NCBI GenBank assembly: GCA_016793885.1
Contig: JAEUHE010000231.1
Coordinates: 1 to 64,000 of the forward strand
Origin: Verrucomicrobiales bacterium
GTDB taxonomy: Bacteria > Verrucomicrobiota > Verrucomicrobiia > Limisphaerales > UBA11320
Direction: 5' to 3'
Length of the DNA stretch: 64,000 nt
The notes under the pieces are model-generated. The model saw only the letters and a program-made list of their open reading frames with translations. It was not told the DNA's origin and did not search any database. A program made the translations under genes and the position numbers. Shown here piece after piece: positions 1 to 10,900 of the stretch (position 1 is the stretch's first letter; every line of letters starts with the position of its first letter).

Positions 1-97
1 GGGCGGCGTGCGTTCAGCGGTTAAGGCTGGGACTCGCAACCAATGCAAGTAACCCCACCGAACAGGCCAGAACCTGAGTTTTTGCCCACGGAACACA

Positions 98-237
98 CTG
101 ACCACACGGATGGAACCGCAGAGAAGACGGCCCATCCCCTATCCAATCTGACCTCTGCGCTCTTCCCGTCTCTGTGGTGCAATTCGGACGTCCCCAGTTC
201 GGGTCCCATCCGTGTGATCCGTGTAATCCGTGGTCAC
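98..237. repeat. ATCCGTGTN tandem 9-mers with inverted partner
   Basis: Positions 206-233 read three consecutive 9-mers of the form ATCCGTGTG, ATCCGTGTA, ATCCGTGGT. A partial inverted copy (GACCACACGGATGG) sits at 100-113, so the two arms could fold back over about 90 bases. A second intact triple lies at 39267-39299 and a fragment at 34438-34449. All copies are intergenic or abut a stop codon. I know similar sequences as scattered intergenic repeats in environmental bacterial genomes; their function is unknown to me. Confidence 0.65.
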
Positions 238-295
238 AATCGCCTCGTTCCCTCTTCCCCGGTCAGCGGCGGTTCCGAAACAGCAACAGGGGGCA

Positions 296-313
296 TCGTC
301 CGGGGACGGACGA
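296..313. repeat. TCGTCCG hairpin after stop codon
   Basis: A 7-bp perfect stem, TCGTCCG then GGGA loop then CGGACGA, ends 10 bases from the stop codon of the minus-strand gene. It is followed by ACTACAAC. A near-identical motif (TCGTCC, 5-base loop, GGACGA, then CGCTACAAT) lies at 14198-14214, so this is a repeat family rather than a chance stem. There is no U-rich tract, so a role as intrinsic terminator is doubtful. Confidence 0.5.
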
Positions 314-323
314 CACTACAACA

Positions 324-3300
324 TCAGAAATCGATCTCCATCCCCGGGTCATCCCCACCGACTCTCAACATGATGCCCAGGCTCTTCGAAATCTTCAGGC
401 AGAAGGGACAAGGTCCGAATCGTCCTTCCACAAACCCGTCGCCGAACAAGGTCAGACTGGCTCCCGCGGGTGCCGGTTGGTCCGCTCGATCCAGAAGTCC
501 GCCATTCTTCGGATCGCTTCCAAGCCCCCCATTCGGCACGCTAGGCGTGCCCGGGATGTCCACCAAACCGACGAGTTTCAACTCTCCACGGACGCTGAAG
601 ATGCAGAGGAGTGTTCCTTCGACACCGAAGAACTGCTTAGCTCCCACCAGGATCCGACCTTCGTCGTTCACAAAGGCGAAAAACCCTGCTCCGCCACCCA
701 CCCGCACCGTGAAGAGGCAGGTGGAGGGGATCCCAAACACTTCGTTCAGCGGGATCCAGCCCTCGCCATAGGCATACACGCCCGTCAGCGGTAGCGTGCC
801 TTCCAGTGAGGGACTGGCTTTCGACAAGGCTCTACCGACCTCCGGATCGATGTCAGCAATCACCTTCAGGTCGCAGGTCCGACCAAAATACAGACCCGCC
901 GCCACCTCATACGCGTTCATCCGACCGCGAGCCTTCGCAGCGATGTAAGCCCAGTCCTTCGTCTTGCCGCCGCCCACCGCAATGGAGCCCATGCCCGCCG
1001 CCAACCGCACTTCCGTCACCACGACGGGGCCAATTCCAATCTGCCCGGTCAGCCCGAAGTACCCATCAAATCCCTTCACCACCAACGGGGCCTTCGGATT
1101 GCTGGGCGGATCGTTCTGCAGAGTGATTTTGCTTCCAACTTCCGCGCGGATCCCCTCGCCAATCCAGGAGATTTCAGCGTTGGCATCGACTATCACCTCG
1201 GTCAGACGGGTCGTGCCGTTCCGACATCCCGACGGCGGGCTGTCCGAATCAAACTCTTGAATCCGGAGATGCGCCCCCACCTTCATCTTGTCCGGCACGT
1301 TGAACTCGAACTGTCCGTTGATATCCAACAAGCGCAAAGACTCGTCGTTGATCTGCGCGTACCCTTCCAACTTGGCCGCGCCTAGCTTGCCGGCAATGTC
1401 GCCCAGGGCGCCGTTGACCGTGGCATCGAGGCCAGCGGTGTAATCGGACGCTTTTTCTTCCACCACCGTCCGAAGCAGCGTGTTGACCTCTCCAAACAAA
1501 TCATCCAGCGCCCCGCGGAACGACGTGTTGAGATCGGCAAGGTTCTGCTTCAGGACCGACTGCAACTTCGGAACGAGCACCGTGGCGAGCAGACGCTCCT
1601 TGATAAGCCGTTTAAGCTGAGGAACCACGACATGTGGCGGGTTCTCTGTGCGCCAGCGAACGGGGTCTGGTAACGTGCCATAGCGAGCTTTGATATCATC
1701 CAACGCCGCCCGGCTGGCAGTGTCCAAGGCCTGCCCGGATTTGCCAAGCGCCGCGAAGAGCGCGCTCACTTGTGACAGCGTCACGGTTCGGGCCTGTCGC
1801 AGCCGATCCCGCACCGACGTCAGACCCTGGCTCAGACTGCGCAACTGCAGATCCATTTTCGGCAACTCAGCCACCAACACCTCGTCGACCGCGGCGCCGG
1901 CAATCGCGGCCAGGGCCGGGATGTCCGACTGGGCCAGGAGGGCCTTGACCATCGAGCCCACTCCCGGCTCGCCCGCAGGATCCGCCGAATTCAGCAGGGC
2001 GATCAGCAGGTTGAGCCCCTGCTCGGCCTGATCGAGTCGCTGAACAATATCCGTGACCAGCGCACCGTCCGATCCCACAGCGGTCAACTCCGCTCGCACC
2101 GTGGCGAGCTGAGCATCGATCGCAGCCACATTTCCCAAGCCCTGATACACCAGCTGCACCGGCGTCTCCAAGGCCGCGTCCAAGGGCGGATCCAAGGCCC
2201 GCGTCATCTGTTCGGCCAGCAGACCGTCCAGTTGTTGAATCGCATTCGCAATGGGCAGCGCCTCCCCCATCGCCTGTGACAACCCCGAGAATAGCCCAGT
2301 CACTTCCTCGATCGCCCCGGTAATTAGTTTGGCGGTGTTGAGCCGGGGCAGACCCTGGTACTCCGCTCCGAAAGTCAGTTCCGCAATCTCGGGCGTCAGC
2401 GATGTGAGGCTCCGATGCACCCCGCCAAGCACGAGCAGATCTCTCTGAATGGAGGCGGCATCAAACCTACGCGTCGTTCCCTGCCACTGCAGCGGGAAGG
2501 AAAAGTCCACCGTGTTCAACCAGACGCGTTCTCCCAGGGGGTTAAAGGTGGAGGTCGCGGGATTTCGATACTCGTTCACATCAGACCCTTCGAAGGCGTA
2601 GTGGTTGGTATCGAAGTTCCGATGCGTGAAGAAGTGACGGCCTAAGCCGTCCTTCCATCCCTCGCCCGGCCCGCGCGTAGGATCCGCATGCCAGCCGCCC
2701 ATGAGAAACTGCTGACTTAATTCCGTCGCGCGCGAGCTGGAGCTCGCGTGCACCTGAACCTTGCAATCCTGATACCAGGGCAAATCCATCGTGCCGGCAA
2801 ACGAGAGGAAACCGCGGTCCGGCCGGGTTTTACCCGCTGGCAATTCCGGATTGTTAAAGTATGCCTTAGTAGCAGGCGTGAGTTTCCAGGGCTTGCTGCC
2901 AGGACCAGCAATCGTCAGCTGGGTCGGCAACTCCAATCTCGAGTCCACACCCAAACCTGCGGAAAGAGGATCCCCCTCGGTCACGAAATTCCCCGAGGCT
3001 TTGAACGCGAACTCACCGAACAAGCGGGACGCGGTGACCGCCGGCAATTTCGTCTCAACTCCCAAAGCAATGAATCCCGTCGCCACGTCGGCACAGCCGT
3101 TCAAGACCGGCTGCTTGAACTCCATCGACAGCGGGATGAAATCCGTCTCCCAATAGTCCAGAGTCTTTGTCTCGCCACGAGTGTCCAGGGTGCAAACTCC
3201 CGGCTGACCCTGACACTTGAAGAACAGATTCTTAAACTGAAGGTCGAAGCCGAGAGCGGGTGTCACCGGGTCTGGCACGCGAACCGAACCTCCCGTTCGA

Positions 3301-5837
3301 CTGTCGGTATTCTCGTTGTCCAAGTAGGCGAGGCGCAAGCCGTCCAGGGTCACGTCAAACCCATACATCTTGAGCACCGGAGGCAGGAGCGAGACCGCGT
3401 CATGAATTCCGTTCACCCCAGCCGGACGGACATAGTACTTGGAGCGCAGCTTAAGTGCGTAGGGCGGCGTTTCGCGATTGGCCAGAATGCTCTGGGCTTG
3501 CTGATCCGTGGTGCGGAAGTTCAGTCCGGCATAGTCGGAAAAACCTTCCGAATATTCGGGAGTCAAAGGCCGCTCCAGACGGTCCGCCACCTCAGGAGAT
3601 CCATACCCCGTCAGAAGCAAGGCCGCCGCCTGATCGACAGTGGGTAGCGTCGAGGCCACCAGTGCGTGACCGGGCATGTGTAACCCAGCCCGCGTCCATT
3701 CCGTCGTGCGATGCGCGAACCGCGGGCTGTCATCAATCGTGCCCCATTCCATCGTTTGAGGGGCCACATTCCCTGCCGCTTGCAGCCCGCGATCCGGCGT
3801 AAAGCGCATGGTGGCATCGTCCGCGGCGAATTCGAAGCTCCCCGCCTCCACCTTCGATCCCGGACAATCCGGACCCGGGCATCCTCGATGGTATCGCAGG
3901 GTCGTTGGGTTTAACGTATCGATGAACGAGGGTTCCGTGACCACCGAGTTCACCAAGGTCAGCTGGCCACGACCGCCACCCGACCAATCGACGGGCTGCC
4001 CCAATGGAAAGTGGCTGATCAAAAAGCCCGGATCGATATCCAGCTGCGTCGTGAGCAGCGCTTTCCCCTCGGCATCGGCTGCGATGGACACATCTCCTAC
4101 CCGGCCGACAAACCGATAGAACCCGTCATTGCCATAGCGTTGTTGCAATGTGGTTAGGACACCCACCTCATGACGAAGATGTTCGTTCAGCCGAACCCAC
4201 TCCTGCGATTCGACCGAGAATGTCAGAGTTCCTTCACCGCGATTCCACTGAATGTAAGGAGTTCTCAAACGCAGCGGCAAGGTGTCATGAGAGGCATACC
4301 AGCTCACACCGCCTGGCGCCTCAAATCGCACCGGGGATGCGGCCGGAAGAAGGCTGTCGTCCAGCAGCACATCCCGCACCTCAAGCACCGGCAACAGCAG
4401 ACGAGACGTGGGCGAAGTCGTGACACCGAAGCCGGCCGGCAACACGAGGCCCAGGGCATCGGCCACCACGCCATTCGGAGTCAACTGGAGTATCGTGCGG
4501 ATCACTCGCAATCCCGCGACCGTCTCGATGTCGACGCCCGGCGTGCTCAAAGCCTGCTTGGCGGTGTCGACCATCAAGGCATCGCCATTGCGAAAAATCA
4601 TCACGGGGAACGGCACACCATCCCCGTAGGTCCGGCCGGGGGCTGCGGAATAAGTCCCGGTCCCGATCGCGATCGCCAATTGTGAAGTAAACCAATCCCC
4701 GCCCGCTGGGTCGTTCGCCGGAGCGGGGACGATGGCGGCCGACGTTGGATCGTTCGCGATCTCGGTAAAGACCGTCTCAGGGGCACCCGCGAAGAGCTTT
4801 CCTGAAAGTCCCAGCAGCCGACTTGGCATGGTCGCGGGGGAACGCGGAAAACCCTGAGGAATGACCGTAACTCCATCCGACTCCAAGGTCTCCATGGTCA
4901 CTTCCAGTCGATACGGCCGCAACGGATCGAACGTCAGCCAATCCGCAGGCGCAAATGTCACTCGTTGGCTAATGGCGGTGACGCTGGGACTCTGGATCAA
5001 TTCGTCCTGCCGATAGGTCGGGACCGAGACAACAAAGCTGACGGTATCGGCCGCCAAGACCACATCCACGGGAGCCAACGGATCACTGTCGTCGAGCAGC
5101 CGCATGCGCAACGTCACCGTCACATCATCCGAGGTCGGCGCGGCACCCAACTCATCGAAGCGCAACAGCCGTCCATCGACTTGGGCGGAGAATTCTTCCT
5201 GTCCCGGCTGGGAACGGATGATCACCGTGCTGCTCATCAACACCTCATCCACATCTCCCAGAACATGAAACTCGGCATCCGTCGGCTCCGCAGCCGCGAA
5301 GTAAAAGAAATACTGTGGCGCGGTGGTACGGGGGGTGGAAGCCCCGGTGAACACCCCTGAGCCGGGAGGCACTTCTCGCTCCAGGGACGCTTGCACTCGG
5401 TACGCCCCAGCTGGGTTGAGAGGTGTCAACGGAATGAGCACCGCCGGGACGAACTGATCCGTTCGGATGGTTCCGATGCCACCCGGAATTCCGCCAGGTT
5501 GTTCCACTGTGACGGTCGAAGTCACTCCGCCCGCCCCATCATCGAGATCGACCACATTGCCCGCCTCGTCGAGCAACTGAAAGTGAGTCCGAAACAAGGC
5601 CGACTGCGGAGCGAGCCCCGTGCCGGTGAAGCGCAACGTCGCCTGCGCTGCCACCCCATGGCGATTGGATGCCGGGTCCCCGTCCGTGCCGTCCGCCGCA
5701 ACGATGACATCATCGGGATTGGTGATGACTAGCCGGCTGATAGTGGAGGTGAACGCCGCATGGGCCGAGTGTGAAAGGCCGAGCGTCAGGCACATCCAGA
5801 CACTGATCCGCAGGCAACATAGAAACGAAGTCTTCAT
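324..5837 (-). CDS. Giant exported protein, family not recognised
   Basis: I do not recognise a family. The chosen start gives MKTSFLCCLRISVWMCL, a good signal peptide ending in AHA, for a protein of 1837 residues; an in-frame ATG at 5873 adds 12 residues that would spoil it. Roughly the first 1150 residues look beta-rich with Ig-like strand patterns and paired cysteines (GCPGPDC, KCQGQPGVC), consistent with an oxidising compartment. Residues about 1150-1500 are strongly helical, with heptad-like Leu/Ala/Gln spacing that suggests a long coiled coil. The last 330 residues return to glycine-rich beta strands with further cysteines. It is the last gene of a three-gene operon, 42 bases after the preceding stop. 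It lacks the C-terminal module found in many other exported proteins here. A surface or periplasmic structural role is inference only. Confidence 0.88.
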   Translation of the reverse strand: MKTSFLCCLRISVWMCLTLGLSHSAHAAFTSTISRLVITNPDDVIVAADGTDGDPASNRHGVAAQATLRFTGTGLAPQSALFRTHFQLLDEAGNVVDLDDGAGGVTSTVTVEQPGGIPGGIGTIRTDQFVPAVLIPLTPLNPAGAYRVQASLEREVPPGSGVFTGASTPRTTAPQYFFYFAAAEPTDAEFHVLGDVDEVLMSSTVIIRSQPGQEEFSAQVDGRLLRFDELGAAPTSDDVTVTLRMRLLDDSDPLAPVDVVLAADTVSFVVSVPTYRQDELIQSPSVTAISQRVTFAPADWLTFDPLRPYRLEVTMETLESDGVTVIPQGFPRSPATMPSRLLGLSGKLFAGAPETVFTEIANDPTSAAIVPAPANDPAGGDWFTSQLAIAIGTGTYSAAPGRTYGDGVPFPVMIFRNGDALMVDTAKQALSTPGVDIETVAGLRVIRTILQLTPNGVVADALGLVLPAGFGVTTSPTSRLLLPVLEVRDVLLDDSLLPAASPVRFEAPGGVSWYASHDTLPLRLRTPYIQWNRGEGTLTFSVESQEWVRLNEHLRHEVGVLTTLQQRYGNDGFYRFVGRVGDVSIAADAEGKALLTTQLDIDPGFLISHFPLGQPVDWSGGGRGQLTLVNSVVTEPSFIDTLNPTTLRYHRGCPGPDCPGSKVEAGSFEFAADDATMRFTPDRGLQAAGNVAPQTMEWGTIDDSPRFAHRTTEWTRAGLHMPGHALVASTLPTVDQAAALLLTGYGSPEVADRLERPLTPEYSEGFSDYAGLNFRTTDQQAQSILANRETPPYALKLRSKYYVRPAGVNGIHDAVSLLPPVLKMYGFDVTLDGLRLAYLDNENTDSRTGGSVRVPDPVTPALGFDLQFKNLFFKCQGQPGVCTLDTRGETKTLDYWETDFIPLSMEFKQPVLNGCADVATGFIALGVETKLPAVTASRLFGEFAFKASGNFVTEGDPLSAGLGVDSRLELPTQLTIAGPGSKPWKLTPATKAYFNNPELPAGKTRPDRGFLSFAGTMDLPWYQDCKVQVHASSSSRATELSQQFLMGGWHADPTRGPGEGWKDGLGRHFFTHRNFDTNHYAFEGSDVNEYRNPATSTFNPLGERVWLNTVDFSFPLQWQGTTRRFDAASIQRDLLVLGGVHRSLTSLTPEIAELTFGAEYQGLPRLNTAKLITGAIEEVTGLFSGLSQAMGEALPIANAIQQLDGLLAEQMTRALDPPLDAALETPVQLVYQGLGNVAAIDAQLATVRAELTAVGSDGALVTDIVQRLDQAEQGLNLLIALLNSADPAGEPGVGSMVKALLAQSDIPALAAIAGAAVDEVLVAELPKMDLQLRSLSQGLTSVRDRLRQARTVTLSQVSALFAALGKSGQALDTASRAALDDIKARYGTLPDPVRWRTENPPHVVVPQLKRLIKERLLATVLVPKLQSVLKQNLADLNTSFRGALDDLFGEVNTLLRTVVEEKASDYTAGLDATVNGALGDIAGKLGAAKLEGYAQINDESLRLLDINGQFEFNVPDKMKVGAHLRIQEFDSDSPPSGCRNGTTRLTEVIVDANAEISWIGEGIRAEVGSKITLQNDPPSNPKAPLVVKGFDGYFGLTGQIGIGPVVVTEVRLAAGMGSIAVGGGKTKDWAYIAAKARGRMNAYEVAAGLYFGRTCDLKVIADIDPEVGRALSKASPSLEGTLPLTGVYAYGEGWIPLNEVFGIPSTCLFTVRVGGGAGFFAFVNDEGRILVGAKQFFGVEGTLLCIFSVRGELKLVGLVDIPGTPSVPNGGLGSDPKNGGLLDRADQPAPAGASLTLFGDGFVEGRFGPCPFCLKISKSLGIMLRVGGDDPGMEIDF

Positions 5838-5879
5838 AGGACGTAGGACAGTGTATTGAGGGAAAGGGATCATCGCGGA

Positions 5880-7904
5880 TTAGGGTGCACGCAAGCGGAA
5901 GAACAGCCGCGAATCTTGAATGAGTAGCTCGTAAGAACGCCCCGTGGGCTGAGGAACGACATCGGTCCACGTGATTAAATCGGGACTCGATTGGAGCACA
6001 ATGGCACCGGCATCCGCCGGCCAGTCGAGCCGCAGCACCGGACCATCGGGTCCAGCTGAGGTGCTGAGCGAAATGATCCGCTGAGGGTTGTCGATTGATG
6101 GGCGGCTGCGCGGATCCAGCGGGTCGGTACCTGCGTTTTGTTCCGTTAGGGCGTTCGCCCCGTCCCCATCGGTGTCCGCATTGGGATCGAACTGTCCGAA
6201 CGCCGACTCCCAGGCGTCCGCCAATCCGTTCTGATCAGCATCCACCCCTGGATTCGAGGCGATGTCGGATGGACGCGGTGAAAAAGTGTAAGTAGCCGTC
6301 CGCAATAAACCCGGCTTGCCACCCGGCGGAATCGCATAGGCTTGAAGCGCGGTGGGTCCGGTTAGCTCAATGGGAGCATCCGCCACCTGCCAAGCGGACT
6401 GGCGATCCTTCCGGAAGAGGACGCTCTCGCCGCTTCGAGTGGCGCTCAGGGTTACCGACAATCTGGCGTCCCCCTCTGGGTTCAACGTCGGATACTGCCC
6501 GGCCGGCGGCGAGAACTTCACATCCCCAATGGGCGCTCCAACCCCGGCGGTCAAACTGGCGGCGCTGGCGGCCGGCAGGAGTTGATTCACTAGAGCGAAG
6601 CGGGCGGTTGGGTCGGAAACGGTCACCGAACCATTCGGACGCAACCCTTGCTCAGCATTCACAAAACGCTCCGACGCGATGGATCGGCTGTTCCCGGACA
6701 ACTGCCCTCCCTGAGAACTCCAGTCGCCCTGACGCTCTCGATTGATCAAGGTCGCCCGGGGATTCACCAGCGGCTCTGCGGAAAAGAAGAACACATTGGC
6801 ACGCCCTGCCGTCGAAGGAATCGCCGGAAGGGCCGTCGTAGCTCCCTCCGTCCACACACCGCCCGACAAGGTCCATCGGGTGATGGCTTGGGAACGTCCA
6901 CTCGCTCCGTGGAGCAGCCCGAGATTTCCTTTCCCGCTGGGGACGGCGGTAGTGAAAACCTCCCCACCGGCAGCCGTCAGAGACTGTTCCAATCGGCTCG
7001 GAGTTCCTCCCTCGAAAGAATAGAGCGCTGCGCTTGTTCCACCCTCAAAGAAGACCAAGAGCTGCTGCGGATCGGCATCGATCACCACCAAGGAAACGAG
7101 TGGCTGTGGAAAGGCATAGTCCTCGCCGTCCGACCACACCGAACCTCCCGCGCCATTGTGACTGGAGATTTGGACATCGGCGCTGCCCGGCTTCCAGAAT
7201 ACAGCCATGGAATCGGCGTTTCCTGCCACAAACCGCCCGGTGACAAACCGGCTGCCCTCCGGCAAACCGGTTCGAAACACAGTCCCCGCGCCGTCGGGAC
7301 TCACGCCGATCCAATCACCGGCCCGCATCGCGGCCACGCGTCGTGTCTGGCCGACGCGACGCGTGATCGGATTACCCCAAGCCAAGGGAACGTCTATCGT
7401 GGCGGCAATCGCGGTGTTTACTGCCGCTCCCGCAGTATTCAAGGCGTGAGCCAGGACAGCGCCTGGAGGATCATTCTGATCCGTCACCGCGAGTAAAGGG
7501 GCGCCAGCCGCGGCGTGGGCAGCCAAAACGCTGAGCCCCAGTCCCGGCTGATACCAGATCGCGCGCTGATTGTTGCCCGGGCTCCAAAGCTGAATCCGGT
7601 TCCAAGCGGTCGATGCCACCGCCACAACATGAGCCGAGCCTCCAAAAAAGGGTCCCACGGCCAGCAGGGAGGGATCATCGACGCCACTGGAACTCGAACT
7701 CCAGTTCCACGATCCGTTGGCTTGCTGCAAGCCGATGCGGACCTCGCCCGAGGCACGATCCACCAGCGCCACATCCAAGCGTCCATCCGCGTTGAAATCG
7801 CCCGGAGAGCACAACTCTTGCTCGGTAAAGGTGGTGACCGGCTCTTGGGCAGAAGCGACAACCGACAGCAGCGCCGCTCCGAAGATAAGAACAAAACGTT
7901 TCAT
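5880..7904 (-). CDS. Exported FG-GAP/VCBS-like propeller protein
   Basis: The 674-residue product starts with a clear signal peptide (MKRFVLIFGAALLSVVASAQ). Right after it comes GDFNADGRLDVALVD, an FG-GAP/VCBS-type calcium-binding loop, and the following ~380 residues have the spacing of a seven-bladed integrin-like propeller. Near residue 560-600 there is a calcium-loop segment (VDADQNGLADAWESAFG, then DTDGDGANALTEQNAGTDP). The last ~60 residues form the shared C-terminal module (LQSSPDLITWTDVV ... FFRL). It is the middle gene of the operon, 20 bases after the 1199-aa gene. Such propellers usually mediate extracellular binding; the ligand is unknown. No Shine-Dalgarno sequence is visible before the ATG. 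Confidence 0.9.
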   Translation of the reverse strand: MKRFVLIFGAALLSVVASAQEPVTTFTEQELCSPGDFNADGRLDVALVDRASGEVRIGLQQANGSWNWSSSSSGVDDPSLLAVGPFFGGSAHVVAVASTAWNRIQLWSPGNNQRAIWYQPGLGLSVLAAHAAAGAPLLAVTDQNDPPGAVLAHALNTAGAAVNTAIAATIDVPLAWGNPITRRVGQTRRVAAMRAGDWIGVSPDGAGTVFRTGLPEGSRFVTGRFVAGNADSMAVFWKPGSADVQISSHNGAGGSVWSDGEDYAFPQPLVSLVVIDADPQQLLVFFEGGTSAALYSFEGGTPSRLEQSLTAAGGEVFTTAVPSGKGNLGLLHGASGRSQAITRWTLSGGVWTEGATTALPAIPSTAGRANVFFFSAEPLVNPRATLINRERQGDWSSQGGQLSGNSRSIASERFVNAEQGLRPNGSVTVSDPTARFALVNQLLPAASAASLTAGVGAPIGDVKFSPPAGQYPTLNPEGDARLSVTLSATRSGESVLFRKDRQSAWQVADAPIELTGPTALQAYAIPPGGKPGLLRTATYTFSPRPSDIASNPGVDADQNGLADAWESAFGQFDPNADTDGDGANALTEQNAGTDPLDPRSRPSIDNPQRIISLSTSAGPDGPVLRLDWPADAGAIVLQSSPDLITWTDVVPQPTGRSYELLIQDSRLFFRLRAP

Positions 7905-7924
7905 AGGCGTGTGAGCGGGAAAAG

Positions 7925-10900
7925 TTATTCAATCAAGAGCTGACCCGCGTTGACGGAGTGCAGCAGTTCGCCTCGAGGACTGAAGGTCACCAGGGTGTAT
8001 TCGTAACGAGCCCCCATCACGACCGGCTGAGTGTCGAGCAGACAGAGTTCAAAGGTATCTTGAATCTCCGAGTTGGGGCTGAAGCGGAATCGGATCGCGA
8101 AGAACGGGTCGCTCAGTGCGATACCCGGTCCATCGATTGCCGGCCGAAACGCGATTTGCCGGACCAAGGGCGAAACTTGGACGGTGTCTCCCTGCGCTTG
8201 GGGAAAGAGCGGGCTGGGCACTTGCCGACGATAGAGGACAAAGCCTTCCGCCAACTCCGGCTTCCCGTTCCCCATGGGCGCGTAGACATGAAGGTTGGGA
8301 TTGGCGCGCTCCGCACCGGCCGATCCGGGCCGAGGATTGTAGACCACATGTGGATCTCCCTGCCCCCGAGGGCGTCGATAATCCCGTCGATCCGTCGAGG
8401 CCAACGTCGCCACTCTCACCCCCACCACCACAGCGTCAGGTTCATCGTAGGGCCAGAGCGTTTGATCTGTGGTATCGGGAGTGGGACCGCCAGGGGGGAC
8501 CGGAGTCGCGAGGCGAACCACTTCCACGCCCGGGAAACTTCCCGAGGGCGGCAACGGTCGTGCCGGCCAGGGAACCACGGGCTCGGGCGCTGGCTCTTCA
8601 AAGGTCCAGCTAAAGGAATGGGTAGCACTGGAAGGGCCCTCCAGCTTGGGAATCCCCAGTGCCGTAACCCGGACTTCGTAAGTCACCCCTTCTTCGCAAT
8701 GGAAGTCGATCGTGAACGGCGGGGCCGATGGAAAATTCCCGCCCAGCCGGCCGGTCTCAAAGAACTCCGGTGCCGAAGCCAGTTTCACAATGGCCCCTCC
8801 CGCCAGCGTTTGCAGCGGTTTCAAGACCGATCCGACCGCGGAGTAAATGATCGGAATTCCACCCGCCGTCACGCGGTCAAAGTCGGCTCCAAACTTCGGA
8901 GGAAGCGGCTTGTTGTTCAACGGCTTCACGAACACCCGAAAACGATCCACTCCCACCGGCGGACAGGACCAGGTCAAACGCATGATGGGGTCCTCGCGGG
9001 TTCCAGCCGATTCCGGCGGACTGAGCCGCGGCGCCGGCAGCGACACAGGCTGGATCGGCACGCAGGGTTCCATGCGGACGAGGGCGGAGCCATTCCCGTC
9101 ACGATCAACCAACTGCGCATAATAGCAAACCGTGGCTCGCGTCGTAGGCAACCCCGTGTCCAAGGCGACCACTTCGCTCGACGGCACGCTCGGATCGAAA
9201 CTCTTGAGACCTTGTCGAATCAGGGTGTAGGGCCCGTCATCCACGCGTCGGAACAATCTCCACTCCTCGGTGCGCGGCTTGAGCGGGAATCGGATCTGAA
9301 GAGGAGGAATCTCCTGACTGCCAGGAGCCGTCGCCAAATGCTCGCATGGTGAATCATCGAAACGCAGGACCGGAAAGGCTCGCACCGAGACGTTCCCGGG
9401 ATTGCTCGGAAAACGCCAACCGATCACCCCCTGACGACATTGGCTGAAACCCACCTTGCGCCAGATGGTTGCAATGCCCCCGATCGACGAAGCCTGAATC
9501 AGGAGCGTCTGGCCATCGAGCTGAACCGAGGCGACCCCTTGAGCGGTGAAATCTTCCGGGTCCAGGCTGAGGATCTGCACCCCTACCGGCGGGCCTAGCA
9601 ACACATCGGACAGCGGTTCTCCCGGAACCAGTTCAGCATCGGTGAGCGCTGCCGTCAGAAACGAGAGAGTCAGGCTGACATCGCCCGGAGGCGTCAATTG
9701 AGGGGCGCAGGACGCCGTATTCCCCCTGGTTCCGCCGTACGTTTGCGTCACACAGTAGAACAACTGGGTGTCACCGAGTTGAGCAATCGGAAGATCGATT
9801 TCCTGCACCACGGTGTCGAAGGTTTCCGCAAAAACGTGGGTGGGGAAGTTGATGGTCGACACCACCACCCCCCGGGAAATGACTTCCATCCAAAACGTCG
9901 CCGAGGCGATGCCGCGATTTTGTCGCGTGCATTCCACTCGGAAATGGCGACGCCCGTCTTGCGGTCCGGCATACGGTTCGAATCGCTGCGGCTGGCAAAT
10001 CACCGCGGCATTCGGGCAGCTTCGATCCACCACTCCGCTGGGGGCGTCCGGACCGGTGCGCTCGCGCAAGGAGCCAAAGACCGGGGCGCTGAAAGGACTT
10101 TTGATGGGGCCGCAGGGCGAATCGTGAATCGCGCGGACCGAAAACCAGAATGTCTTGCCGCGCGTGTCTTTCACGTCGGCCGCATCGTCCACGTAACTCA
10201 ACCACACGGCGTCGCCCGCATGCGCGACGGTCGCCAGCGGAACCAACCCTTCGCGAAGCACGGGATCCTGCAGTACGGGGAGATTATCCGACCCACGATA
10301 GATCTCATAGCGTTGGGTGGTGTCGCGACCGGTGTCGGTGTTGGACTCAAACGAAAAGAGGAATCCCTGAGTTCCCTCGGAGCTATCGGGAGCCGGTTGC
10401 CAATGATTTTCCAACTTGAGCCGGAAAGGCGACTTCGGCGGAAGGGTTCGGCAGACGATGCCACGTCCTCCGGCCGAAACCGCACCGTCCCGTCCTAACA
10501 GATCTCGTGCGGTGGCAAAATAGAACCACTCCGTTCCTTCAACCAACGGATCGTCGACATTCACACCCTCGGCATTCATGCGATAGCGGTTGCCGTCGTC
10601 GGAATAGAAAACCAGATCCTTGAACGTGACGAAATCGATGGCCTCTGCGGCCGTCAACATCTGCTCGGGAACGATCGACTGAGGTGTCACCAATTGGGCC
10701 GAGCCCTGGAGATCGTTGAGCGTGGGAGGGGTGTTGTCCCACCCCCGGGTCACAGCCAATTCCAGAGGCACGCGCCAGAGTACCACCCCGGCGCTGAGCA
10801 ACGACTGTCGACGCAGCGGATCGGGTGTCGACCAGCGCAGTTTGATGTTCAGGTCGCCTTTGGGGGTAAGGTCTGGAACCTGAACCGGGGCACCCGGGGC

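Larger units (their letters stand above)
1..323. other. Intergenic region with repeat motifs
   Basis: No convincing gene lies in this stretch; the open frames crossing it have no family features and continue antisense into the gene that starts its stop codon at 324. What it holds is repeat material: a 9-base tandem motif (ATCCGTGTN) at 205-237 with a partial inverted copy at 98-117, and a short perfect hairpin at 296-313 directly after the stop codon of the neighbouring minus-strand gene. Both are described as separate entries. Confidence 0.7.

Noticed and set aside
206-233. CRISPR-like repeat at the ATCCGTG 9-mers
   Set aside because: Units are 9 bases without spacers, and no cas gene is present.
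2748-3647. 299-codon open frame on the plus strand
   Set aside because: Antisense to the giant minus-strand gene, no signal peptide or family motif, composition typical of a GC-rich shadow frame.
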